The position numbers and the translations under genes were made by a program. 10,628 nt of DNA from JBBSEZ01 sp038239195 (GTDB lineage: Bacteria; Planctomycetota; Planctomycetia; Gemmatales; Gemmataceae): the NCBI GenBank assembly GCA_038239195.1, contig JBBSEZ010000353.1, forward strand, positions 1 through 10,628, given 5' to 3'. The notes below the pieces were generated by a model, which was not told where the DNA came from, made no database searches, and saw only the letters and a program-made list of their open reading frames with translations. The stretch's first letter is position 1. Every line of letters starts with the position of its first letter. Positions 1-5,922 of the stretch are shown one piece after another.

Positions 1-228
1 ACTTCCTTTGTCGTGCGCTCGACTTCTTACGGGATGGAATGCCTATCGGAGGTTGGTCGTGTCCGCGGGGCCCAGCCGCCCCCCGGCGGCCCTCTGCTCC
101 AGAAGGCCGGCCGTTTGGCCTCCCTCCCCGCAACCCGCACCGCCGTCATCGTGCGAACGAGCTTCAACCGCGTCACGACAACCTCCGTTCCGAGCAACAG
201 GGACAAGGGCGATGGCATTTATGTGGAG
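1..228. other. Left edge, no gene recognised
   Basis: I see no supportable gene here. Open frames exist on both strands, but their products are Arg/Pro/Ala-rich without domains, as expected by chance in high-GC DNA. A small GC hairpin (GCCGCC, 4-nt loop, GGCGGC) lies at 75-90. The stretch is probably downstream sequence of the minus-strand gene that ends at 280, or the flank of a gene outside the window. Confidence 0.5.
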
Positions 229-254
229 CAGCGGCCGGGCGCGCCCGGCCGCTG
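229..254 (-). terminator. Perfect 26-bp palindrome, possible terminator
   Basis: The 13-nt arm CAGCGGCCGGGCG is followed directly by its exact reverse complement. It lies 25 nt beyond the stop codon of the minus-strand gene ending at 280, so it would form a very stable hairpin at the end of that mRNA. There is no T-tract on the distal side, so it may be a 3' stabilising hairpin, a weak or Rho-assisted terminator, or a protein-binding palindrome. Confidence 0.45.
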
Positions 255-279
255 GTTGGTCGAGGCGAGAGGGTCGGGC

Positions 280-729
280 CTACTTGGCAGCCCCGTCCGG
301 CGTGCGGCCGCGGACCTTGACGACCTGGACGCGAACGCGCCAGCCCGGTTCGAGGTTGATCGGGTCGAATGCCGCCTCGTCGGCCGGGACGGCCGTCAGG
401 GGGTTGAAGCTGCCCCGCTTCAACTTCTTGAAGTCCCAGATCAACCGGCCGGGCTCGTTGCTGCCGGCCGGGTCGAAGGCCCGATCGGCAGCCCCGTCCG
501 AGGCGGCCGACGCCGACTCGAGGCCGACGCTCCCCCGCGGCAGGCCGCCGGGGCGCAGGCTCTCGCTCGCGCTGAGGCCCGGCCCCCCAGGGAGGCCCTC
601 GAGCAGCGTCGCCTCGGCGGCGCGGATGCCCTCGAGGGAGGGGGCGCCCCGCGCCGCCTGCGCGCTCACCAGGCCCACCGCCCCGCCGATCCCGACCAGA
701 GCGATCGCGCCAAACACCATCTGCTTCAT
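280..729 (-). CDS. Small secreted protein of unknown function
   Basis: This encodes 149 residues with a clear Sec-type signal peptide: MKQ, then a hydrophobic stretch (about residues 4-22), then an A-Q-A site suggesting cleavage after residue 25. The mature part of about 124 residues is low in complexity up to about residue 90 (Gly, Ala, Ser and Pro rich). It then has a more structured-looking C-terminus containing IWDFKKLKRGSFNPL and EPGWRVRVQVVKV. There are no cysteines, further membrane segments or recognisable catalytic motifs. I chose the ATG at 729 over the in-frame ATG at 840 because AAGGAG lies 6 nt upstream and because only this start puts the signal peptide at the N-terminus. It is divergent from the NUDIX gene. 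I do not recognise the family. Export across the inner membrane is inferred from the signal peptide; the function is unknown. Confidence 0.72.
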   Translation of the reverse strand: MKQMVFGAIALVGIGGAVGLVSAQAARGAPSLEGIRAAEATLLEGLPGGPGLSASESLRPGGLPRGSVGLESASAASDGAADRAFDPAGSNEPGRLIWDFKKLKRGSFNPLTAVPADEAAFDPINLEPGWRVRVQVVKVRGRTPDGAAK

Positions 730-1073
730 CGGTATCTCCTTCCGGCCATTGGCCGGCGTTAGAAGGGGCGCCTTGCCGGCTTCCGTCCCCGGAGCTCGGC
801 GAGCCCGCCCCACTGTCAGGGCACTCGAACACGGCGACATCTCATTACACTTGGCGTGCCAATTCGCCGGGGCCCATGCGGGCTTGCCGCAACCCCTTTT
901 CGGAGAGATGATTAGGCGAGGAAGTACAGGGCGCTCGGCGGCGGGCAGGGCACAACCATTGTCCTACCGGCAGGGCGCTGGCGCCGAGGACTGGCGCGTT
1001 GTGAGGCGCGCGGCGAGGACGGGCGCGCGGTTGGTTCGTGTAACGGGCCCGCAAGCCCCTCTGGAGCCAGGTC
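730..1073. other. Divergent intergenic region
   Basis: This 344-nt spacer between the secreted-protein gene (minus) and the NUDIX gene (plus) should hold both promoters, but I cannot assign a convincing -35/-10 pair for either. A short near-palindrome, TTGGCGTGCCAA, lies at 851-862 and could be an operator. The motif TGCCGGTAGGA occurs on the minus strand at 962-972 and again on the plus strand at 4733-4743 in another divergent spacer. No gene-like coding pattern is seen. Confidence 0.5.
736..741 (-). promoter_or_regulatory. Ribosome binding site, secreted protein
   Basis: AAGGAG reads on the minus strand, with 6 nt to the ATG at 729. It decides that start against the upstream in-frame ATG at 840. 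Confidence 0.75.
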
Positions 1074-1478
1074 ATGAAGCAATCGGCCGGCACGCTGCTG
1101 TATCGCCAGGGCCCCGCGGGGTTGGAGGTGCTGCTCATCCATCCCTCGGGCAACTACAACCGCCGCGCGCCGTACGGCATCCCCAAAGGAGAGTTGGACG
1201 ATGAGGCCGAAGGGCTGGAGGCGACGGCCCGCCGGGAGACCCTGGAAGAGACCGGGGCCGTGGCCGGCGCGCTGGTCGAGCTGGGCTTCATCGATTACAC
1301 CAAGAGCCGCAAGCGCGTCCACTGCTTCGCCGGCGCCGCCGCGGACGACGTCGCGCCCCACTGCGCCTCCTGGGAGGTCGATCAGGCGCGCTTCGTCCCT
1401 CTTGAGGAGGCGCGGCGCCTGATCCACCCCGAGCAAGCGGTCTTCCTCGATCGGCTGCTGGCGCACCTGGGAATGTAG
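1074..1478 (+). CDS. NUDIX hydrolase
   Basis: This 134-residue protein is a single NUDIX domain, a fold that hydrolyses nucleoside diphosphates linked to another moiety using Mg2+ or Mn2+. The NUDIX helix is clear at residues 39-62: PKGEL, then RRETLEETGA with R54, E55, E58 and E59 as the expected metal-binding/catalytic set. Preceding features fit the family: a first strand SAGTLLYR and VLLIHPSG. The spacing between the first conserved Gly (39) and the following Glu (46) is one residue longer than the classical GX5E. The form resembles the predicted NTP pyrophosphohydrolase group COG4119, but the substrate cannot be read from sequence. The ATG is supported by GGAG at 1063-1066, 7 nt upstream. 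Its TAG stop lies inside a palindromic element. The kinase gene follows 128 nt downstream in the same direction; I do not infer a functional link. Confidence 0.9.
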   Translation: MKQSAGTLLYRQGPAGLEVLLIHPSGNYNRRAPYGIPKGELDDEAEGLEATARRETLEETGAVAGALVELGFIDYTKSRKRVHCFAGAAADDVAPHCASWEVDQARFVPLEEARRLIHPEQAVFLDRLLAHLGM

Positions 1479-1524
1479 GCCGCGACTCCGTCGCGGCACC
1501 CGCCGCGGAGCGGCGGGCTACATT
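1472..1524. repeat. Multi-hairpin palindromic element at the NUDIX stop
   Basis: An outer 7-bp stem, AATGTAG (1472-1478) with CTACATT (1518-1524), encloses two perfect hairpins. The first is CCGCGA, a 5-nt loop and TCGCGG (1480-1496). The second is CCCGCCGC, GGA and GCGGCGGG (1499-1517). It would fold as a three-way junction. The last codon ATG and the TAG stop of the NUDIX gene lie within the left outer arm. The form is that of an intergenic palindromic repeat (REP or MITE-like); a role in termination or mRNA 3' protection is also possible. Multi-copy status is inferred, not observed in this window. Confidence 0.7.
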
Positions 1525-1606
1525 GGCCTCCCAACCTTCCCCCCGCCCCAGCTCCCCGGTAGACTTCACACGTCCCATCGGGCCGTCTGTTCTCCGGGGC
1601 GAACTT

Positions 1607-3559
1607 ATGCCAGCGCTCAGGGTGCTGTTCAAGTGCATCGGGCAGGCCATCTGCGCCAACGGCCTACAGGCCCTTGCCGGGCTGGTGCCGTTCGGCGGGG
1701 CGGTCTACGAGATTGTCGAGGACGCCTGGAAAAAACTGCGCGAACAGGCACAGGACGACCAGGTCCGTGCCCTCGTCGCGGCGGCGGCGAACACCACGCC
1801 TGCCGAGGCCAGGCAAGAGGCGGCCGCCGTCGCCCGCGAGGTCGCCGCCGGGCAGCCGGAGGCGTTGCAGCTCAACCTGGAGCTCTACCTGGCGCAGGTG
1901 CCCGCCGCGATCCGGCAGTCGCTCAGGCGCCCCGCCGACGCGGCCGGCAAGAGCGTTCCCGCCCATTTCGCACTCCAGCGCGCCGAGGACCTGCTCCCGT
2001 TCCTGCCAATGCGCCTGCCGCGCTTTCAGCCGGGCGACCGCGCTCCGGGGCTGGGCGACTGGGAGCTCGTCGAACTGCTCGGCGTGGGCGGCTTCGGCGA
2101 GGTGTGGAAGGCCCGCCACCTTTACTTCGACGGCATCGCCCCGGTGGCGCTCAAGTTCTGCCTCGATCCGACGGCGCGCGATCGGCTGCTGAAGCACGAG
2201 GCGACCGTCCTCAACCAGGTGATGCGCCAGGGGCGCCACCCCGGCATTGTCGCCCTGCTCGACGCCTCCCTGAGCAGCGACCCGCCCTGTCTCAAATACG
2301 AGTACGTCGAGGGCGGCGACCTCGCCGGGCTGATGCGCGACTGGCAGCAAGGGACCGACGGCCCGCGCTGGGCGCTGGCCGCCCAGGTGGTGCATCAGCT
2401 CGCCGAGATCGTCGGCCACGCCCACCGCATGAGCCCGCCCGTCGTCCACCGCGACCTCAAGCCGGCGAACGTGCTGGTTGTGGGAGTGAAGGGCCAGGAG
2501 CCTGGGGCCCGGAAGCGTTCTCGCTTGCCGTTTCGCGATGCCTCCGGTCCCCTGGTTCCTGCGCTGAAGGTGACCGACTTCGGCATCGGCGGCGTGGCGG
2601 CGCTGCCGACGATTTTGGAGGCGCGGCAAGGGGCGACGACGCGCGGCGACGTGATCGGCACGGCGCTGCGGGGGTCGTACACCCCGCTCTATGCCTCGCC
2701 GCAACAGATGCGCGGGGAGGCGCCCGACCCGCGGGACGACGTTCACGCCCTGGGCGTCCTCTGGTATCAACTCCTGAGCGGAGAACTCAACAGCGGCCCA
2801 CCGACGGGGCTGTGGTCCGACGAGCTGGAAGAGGCAGGGATGAGCCGGGCGCTGGTGCGGCTCCTGGGCGCGTGTGTCGGCAAGCCGGAGAAGCGGCCAA
2901 AGGACGCGGCCGAGCTGGCCGAGCAGTTGACGGCGCTGCTATCCCCGGCGCCTCTTCCCACCCCCGAGGTCGTGCGCGCGACAAAGGTGGAGGCTTACGC
3001 CCCCCCGGTGCGCGGGAGCAAGTTGCAGGAGTTCATCGAGAGTGGCGCGACGAGCGCGCTCTCGTGGCTGCTCGACCTGACCAACAAGCACATCGGCGAC
3101 GAGGGAGCGCGCGGCCTGGCGGGCTCGCCACACCTGGCCAACCTGTCGGTGTTGATCCTGTCGGGCAACGGCATCGGCGACGAGGGGGCAAGGGCCCTGG
3201 CCGAGTCGCCGCACCTCCTGAACGTCAACCGGCTCATCCTGTGGGACAACCGCATCGGCGACGAGGGCATCAAGGCGCTGGCCGCGTCGCGCTACCTCGA
3301 CAAGCTGACCACGCTCGACGTCGGCAGCAACCGCGTCGGCGACGAGGGCGTCAAGGCGCTGGCGGCGTCGCCCTACCTGGCGAACCTGAGCGCGCTGATC
3401 CTGGTGTCGAACCACGTGGGCGACGAGGGAGCGCTGGCGCTGGCGGCGTCGCCGCACCTGGCCAATCTGGCGGAGCTGAAGCCGTTGGACAATCGCATCA
3501 GCCCGGCGGGGGTCAGCGCGCTGCGCGAGCGGTTCGGGAAGCGGGTGAGGATTTATTGA
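1607..3559 (+). CDS. Cytosolic Ser/Thr kinase with C-terminal leucine-rich repeats
   Basis: This 650-residue protein has three parts. Residues 1-150 are a mostly helical module with a hydrophobic LVPFG motif (26-30). Residues 152 to about 445 are a Hanks-type kinase domain: glycine loop GVGGFGEV (159-166), K183 in VALK, helix-C E198, HRD aspartate D283, DFG aspartate D324, and an ASPQQ motif (363-367) in place of APE. All catalytic residues are present, so activity is likely. From about 488 to the end are six 27-residue leucine-rich repeats of the xLxLxxNxIGDEGxxALA type, probably a protein-binding surface. There is no signal peptide or membrane segment, so it should be cytosolic. HRD and DFG aspartates are 41 residues apart, about 20-25 more than usual; the extra DNA contains an inverted repeat. 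The ATG at 1607 is preferred; a TTG at 1523 would lie inside the palindromic element, and the ribosome binding site is weak. It converges on the PfkB gene with an 11-nt gap. Confidence 0.88.
   Translation: MPALRVLFKCIGQAICANGLQALAGLVPFGGAVYEIVEDAWKKLREQAQDDQVRALVAAAANTTPAEARQEAAAVAREVAAGQPEALQLNLELYLAQVPAAIRQSLRRPADAAGKSVPAHFALQRAEDLLPFLPMRLPRFQPGDRAPGLGDWELVELLGVGGFGEVWKARHLYFDGIAPVALKFCLDPTARDRLLKHEATVLNQVMRQGRHPGIVALLDASLSSDPPCLKYEYVEGGDLAGLMRDWQQGTDGPRWALAAQVVHQLAEIVGHAHRMSPPVVHRDLKPANVLVVGVKGQEPGARKRSRLPFRDASGPLVPALKVTDFGIGGVAALPTILEARQGATTRGDVIGTALRGSYTPLYASPQQMRGEAPDPRDDVHALGVLWYQLLSGELNSGPPTGLWSDELEEAGMSRALVRLLGACVGKPEKRPKDAAELAEQLTALLSPAPLPTPEVVRATKVEAYAPPVRGSKLQEFIESGATSALSWLLDLTNKHIGDEGARGLAGSPHLANLSVLILSGNGIGDEGARALAESPHLLNVNRLILWDNRIGDEGIKALAASRYLDKLTTLDVGSNRVGDEGVKALAASPYLANLSALILVSNHVGDEGALALAASPHLANLAELKPLDNRISPAGVSALRERFGKRVRIY
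2495..2561. repeat. Imperfect inverted repeat inside the kinase gene
   Basis: A 22-nt arm (2495-2516, beginning CAGGAGCCTGGGG) faces its near reverse complement (2540-2561, ending CCCCTGGTTCCTG) across a 23-nt loop. Eighteen of 22 positions pair, plus one G-U. The element is translated in frame and coincides with the extra residues between the catalytic loop and DFG of the kinase. This is the pattern of a palindromic element tolerated inside a gene, as known for Rickettsia palindromic elements. Chance pairing in GC-rich DNA is the alternative. Confidence 0.6.
3068..3553 (+). repeat. Six 81-bp tandem units coding the leucine-rich repeats
   Basis: The Gly codon opening the conserved Gly-Asp-Glu-Gly block lies at 3095, 3176, 3257, 3338 and 3419, exactly 81 bp (27 codons) apart. 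The sixth unit keeps the register (3500) but reads Ser-Pro-Ala-Gly and then diverges. The variable residues sit in the LxLxxN stretch (LSGN, LWDN, VGSN, LVSN, PLDN), the expected ligand-facing face of such a repeat. Confidence 0.9.
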
Positions 3560-3570
3560 AGGCCCCCCGG

Positions 3571-4578
3571 TTAGCGACGCTTCACGGAGGCATCGCTAAG
3601 CCGCAAGCGGGGGCCGCGTTCCGCCCGCTCGACCTTCAGCACGTTCTGCCCCAAAAACGCCTCCATCTCCTCCCGCGCGAACACCCCCGTCGTCGTCCCG
3701 ATCGCCCGCACGCAGCTCGCCCCCACCGCGCTCGCCATCCGCAAACACCCCTCCTCGTCCAGCCCGCGCAGCAGCCCCGCGACGTAGCCTGCCGCGAAGG
3801 CGTCGCCGCCGCCCGTCCCGTCCACGAACTTTACTGGAAACGCCCCCGCCCGGAGCCGCCCGCGCTCCCCTACCAGCACCGACCCGCGCTCCCCTTGCGT
3901 CACGATGGCCGTCCTCGCCCCCAGCGCGTGGAAGCGCTCCGCCTGCTTCAGCGGGTCGCTCTCCCCCGTGATGAGCTGCGCCTCGTGGTCGTTGGGCAGA
4001 AAGACGTCCACCTCCGGCAAGATCGCCTTCAGGCGCGGCAAATAGTCGCCCGGCCCCGGCGTCACCACGTCCAGCACGGTCCTGGCGCCTGCCCGGCGCG
4101 CCGCGGCGAACACCTCGCGCAACTCCTCGCCGCGCACCTTTCCCATGAGCAGGTAGCCGCCCAGGTACACCACCTTGCATGCTTTTGCGCGCTCGAGGGG
4201 GATGCTGCTCGCCTCGAAGGCGGCGTTGGCGCCGAAGGTGTGGATAAAGCGGCGGTCCTGGCCCGCGACGTTGACGATAAGTGTCTGGCTGGTGTCCATG
4301 CCAGGTCGCACTTGCAGGGCCGACACGTCCACGGCGCGCTCGCGCAGCATGTCGGCGACCACCCGGCCGAACACGTCGTCGCCCACGCAGCCGGATACGC
4401 CCGCCGACACGCCCAGCTTGACCAGATCGACCGCGACGTTGGCGGCGCACCCGCCAATCGTCAGCAGCAGCTGCTCGGCCAGGACCAGTTCCCCCGCCGC
4501 GGGCAAGTGAGAGATTGGAGAGCTGACGTGGTCGGCGACCACGATGCCGGCACACAAAACCTCGCTCGGCGCAGTCAT
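3571..4578 (-). CDS. PfkB-family carbohydrate/nucleoside kinase
   Basis: This 335-residue protein matches the ribokinase/PfkB family in length and motifs. These enzymes transfer the ATP gamma-phosphate to a sugar or nucleoside hydroxyl in the cytosol. The N-terminal motif IGGCAANVAVDLVKLG (41-56) includes the substrate-binding Gly-Gly and Asn. NDHEA (196-200) matches the conserved N-x-x-E. The C-terminal signature DGTGGGDAF (253-261) holds the anion hole and catalytic base D259, with GGG in place of the common GAG. DDVFG (67-71) is also typical. The substrate is not identifiable. I chose the ATG at 4578 because GGGGAGG lies 8 nt upstream; an in-frame ATG at 4605 would add nine residues. It stands alone, converging with the kinase-LRR gene and divergent from the alpha/beta hydrolase, so no pathway is implied by neighbours. 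Confidence 0.9.
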   Translation of the reverse strand: MTAPSEVLCAGIVVADHVSSPISHLPAAGELVLAEQLLLTIGGCAANVAVDLVKLGVSAGVSGCVGDDVFGRVVADMLRERAVDVSALQVRPGMDTSQTLIVNVAGQDRRFIHTFGANAAFEASSIPLERAKACKVVYLGGYLLMGKVRGEELREVFAAARRAGARTVLDVVTPGPGDYLPRLKAILPEVDVFLPNDHEAQLITGESDPLKQAERFHALGARTAIVTQGERGSVLVGERGRLRAGAFPVKFVDGTGGGDAFAAGYVAGLLRGLDEEGCLRMASAVGASCVRAIGTTTGVFAREEMEAFLGQNVLKVERAERGPRLRLSDASVKRR

Positions 4579-4586
4579 GCTCGCAG

Positions 4587-4593
4587 CCTCCCC
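4587..4593 (-). promoter_or_regulatory. Ribosome binding site, PfkB kinase
   Basis: GGGGAGG on the minus strand lies 8 nt before the ATG at 4578. It selects this start over the ATG at 4605. Confidence 0.7.
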
Positions 4594-4810
4594 GTTCCGC
4601 CCCACACCAATTCTTCGCGCGAACCTTATCTTCCCCTCGCTCCCGCTTCATCACGGCACCACGAGAAGAGGCGAGGGTAGGGACGTTGAAACAAATACGC
4701 GATCGGGTGCGTGACGGACAGGGGCAAGCCCGTGCCGGTAGGAAGGTCGGCACGTTCGCGCAGGCTGCTCGCCGAGGAGGGCAAACGGGGCCGGGGGGGC
4801 CGGATTCTGT

Positions 4811-4840
4811 TTGGCAAGAGCAGGGTGGTTCGGCTATACC
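4811..4840 (+). promoter_or_regulatory. Candidate sigma70-type promoter
   Basis: TTGGCA (4811-4816), an 18-nt spacer and TATACC (4835-4840) match the bacterial -35 and -10 consensus at 5/6 and 4/6. Transcription would start near 4847 and leave a leader of about 120 nt before the hydrolase GTG. This is based on pattern only. Confidence 0.35.
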
Positions 4841-4955
4841 AGATAGATTGACGGGATTGCGCGGAGCGCGGCCGGCAGGCGAGGCACCTCGCCGGGCACC
4901 GACAGGATGGCCCCGCGTGCAAGCTCCCCTTCCTCACCGCTCTGCCTCAAGTATC

Positions 4956-4961
4956 AAGGAG
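4956..4961 (+). promoter_or_regulatory. Ribosome binding site fixing a GTG start
   Basis: AAGGAG lies 7 nt before the GTG at 4969. There is no suitably placed ATG, so this site decides the start of the alpha/beta hydrolase. Confidence 0.75.
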
Positions 4962-4968
4962 CACTCTC

Positions 4969-5811
4969 GTGGTGGGACCCTGGCGAAAATGGCTGGAGCG
5001 CTTCAAGCTTCATCCCTATGCCCGCCGGCAACCGATGGTGCTGATCAACGGCCTCTCCGAACAGCCGGAGAGCTGGTTTCGCAATCACTGGTTCTGGCGG
5101 CGCTACTTCGACGTCCACGTGCCCAACCTCCTCGTCTACGACGGGGCCGGGCTGCACAAGCGCATCGACGAGGGCGAGCCGATCTCCGTCGATTGGCTCG
5201 TCGAACAGCTGCACGTCTACCTGCAGTCGTTCGTCCAGATGCCCCCCTACCACCTCGTCGCCGCCAGCCTCGGCGGCAAGGTGGCCGTCGAGTACGCCGT
5301 CCGCTACCCCGATCAGGTGGCCCGCGTCGTCCTCCTTTGCCCCTCCGGCATGGGCGATGAAGAGCGCCTGCCCATCGTCGAGGGCGTGCGCCGCAACGAC
5401 CTCAAGGCGCTCGTCGATAGCGTCTTCCACGACCCCAGCAAGGTCGATTCCAAGCTGCTCGTCTACTACGCCAGGCAGTTCGCCAGCCGCCGCTGGCGCT
5501 CGGGCTTGCTGCGCACCATCCGCGGGACCATGGATCACTGCATCCGCGACCGCCTCCCCGAGATGAAACAGCCCACGCTCCTCGTCAGCGGGCGCGAAGA
5601 CAAAATCGTCGATCCGAAGCACGCGGCCGAGGCGGCCAAGGCGTTGCCTCACGGCTACTACCTCTCCATCCCGCAGTGCGGGCACGCTCCGCAGATGGAG
5701 AAGGCGTGGATGATCAATCGGCTCGTGCTGCACTTCCTGAGCAGCGAGAAGCCGACCACCAGCCCGCGCCTGACCCAGTTGTTGCTCGCCAACCCCAACA
5801 CGATCCTGTGA
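4969..5811 (+). CDS. Alpha/beta-fold hydrolase
   Basis: This 280-residue protein has the layout of a cytosolic alpha/beta hydrolase. The oxyanion strand-loop is VLINGLSEQ (24-32), where NG replaces the common HG. The nucleophile elbow is AASLGG, with S100 and Ala in place of the first Gly. A C-terminal SGREDKIVDP supplies the acid (D211 or D215), and CGHAPQMEKA supplies the histidine (H239). The triad Ser-Asp-His is therefore complete. There is no signal peptide; the Trp/Arg-rich start (PWRKWLERF) may be a peripheral helix. The substrate could be an ester, thioester or amide and cannot be told from sequence. The GTG start is set by AAGGAG 7 nt upstream. The GH3 adenylating enzyme follows 111 nt downstream in the same direction, suggesting co-transcription and perhaps related chemistry (inference). 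Confidence 0.88.
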   Translation: MVGPWRKWLERFKLHPYARRQPMVLINGLSEQPESWFRNHWFWRRYFDVHVPNLLVYDGAGLHKRIDEGEPISVDWLVEQLHVYLQSFVQMPPYHLVAASLGGKVAVEYAVRYPDQVARVVLLCPSGMGDEERLPIVEGVRRNDLKALVDSVFHDPSKVDSKLLVYYARQFASRRWRSGLLRTIRGTMDHCIRDRLPEMKQPTLLVSGREDKIVDPKHAAEAAKALPHGYYLSIPQCGHAPQMEKAWMINRLVLHFLSSEKPTTSPRLTQLLLANPNTIL

Positions 5812-5922
5812 ACCTCGAAGGTGCGCTTCCGACCGATCGTCCGCACCCTACCCCCGGCTTCCACGGCTGCCGCCGGCCGAGTCCTGGCGCCTGAAGTTGC
5901 CCGCCCTGGACGAAATCCCCGC

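Larger units (their letters stand above)
4579..4968. other. Divergent intergenic region
   Basis: This is a 390-nt spacer between the PfkB gene (minus) and the alpha/beta hydrolase gene (plus). It holds a 7-bp inverted repeat, CGTGCCG (4731-4737) with CGGCACG (4748-4754), a candidate promoter at 4811-4840, and a small hairpin at 4878-4893 that would lie in the hydrolase leader. The motif TGCCGGTAGGA at 4733-4743 overlaps the inverted repeat. No convincing gene or RNA gene is visible. Confidence 0.5.

Noticed and set aside
27..218. 63-codon minus-strand open frame at the left edge
   Set aside because: No ribosome binding site, domain or hydrophobic pattern that stands out; not distinguishable from chance.
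8..1204. Long plus-strand open frame across the secreted-protein gene
   Set aside because: The product is Arg/Pro/Ala-rich without domains, starts at the window edge and overlaps both a gene with signal peptide and ribosome binding site and the start of the NUDIX gene; it is a high-GC antisense shadow.
1523..1606. TTG start extending the kinase-LRR protein by 28 residues
   Set aside because: The start would lie at the edge of the palindromic element, with no ribosome binding site, and the added residues are Pro/Ser-rich.
1664..2770. 368-codon open frame antisense to the kinase-LRR gene
   Set aside because: No domain or ribosome binding site; it mirrors the codon bias of the true gene on the other strand.
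3068..3553. Regular repeats considered as a CRISPR array
   Set aside because: The units are contiguous, 81 bp, in frame and encode leucine-rich repeats; there are no spacers.
1633..4680. 1015-codon plus-strand open frame
   Set aside because: It runs out of frame through the kinase-LRR gene and antisense to the PfkB gene; the translation is Arg/Gly/Ala-rich with no motif.
5821..5922. GTG start extending the GH3 protein by 34 residues
   Set aside because: The only purine-rich stretch touches the GTG directly and the extension is low complexity; family proteins begin near the ATG at 5923.
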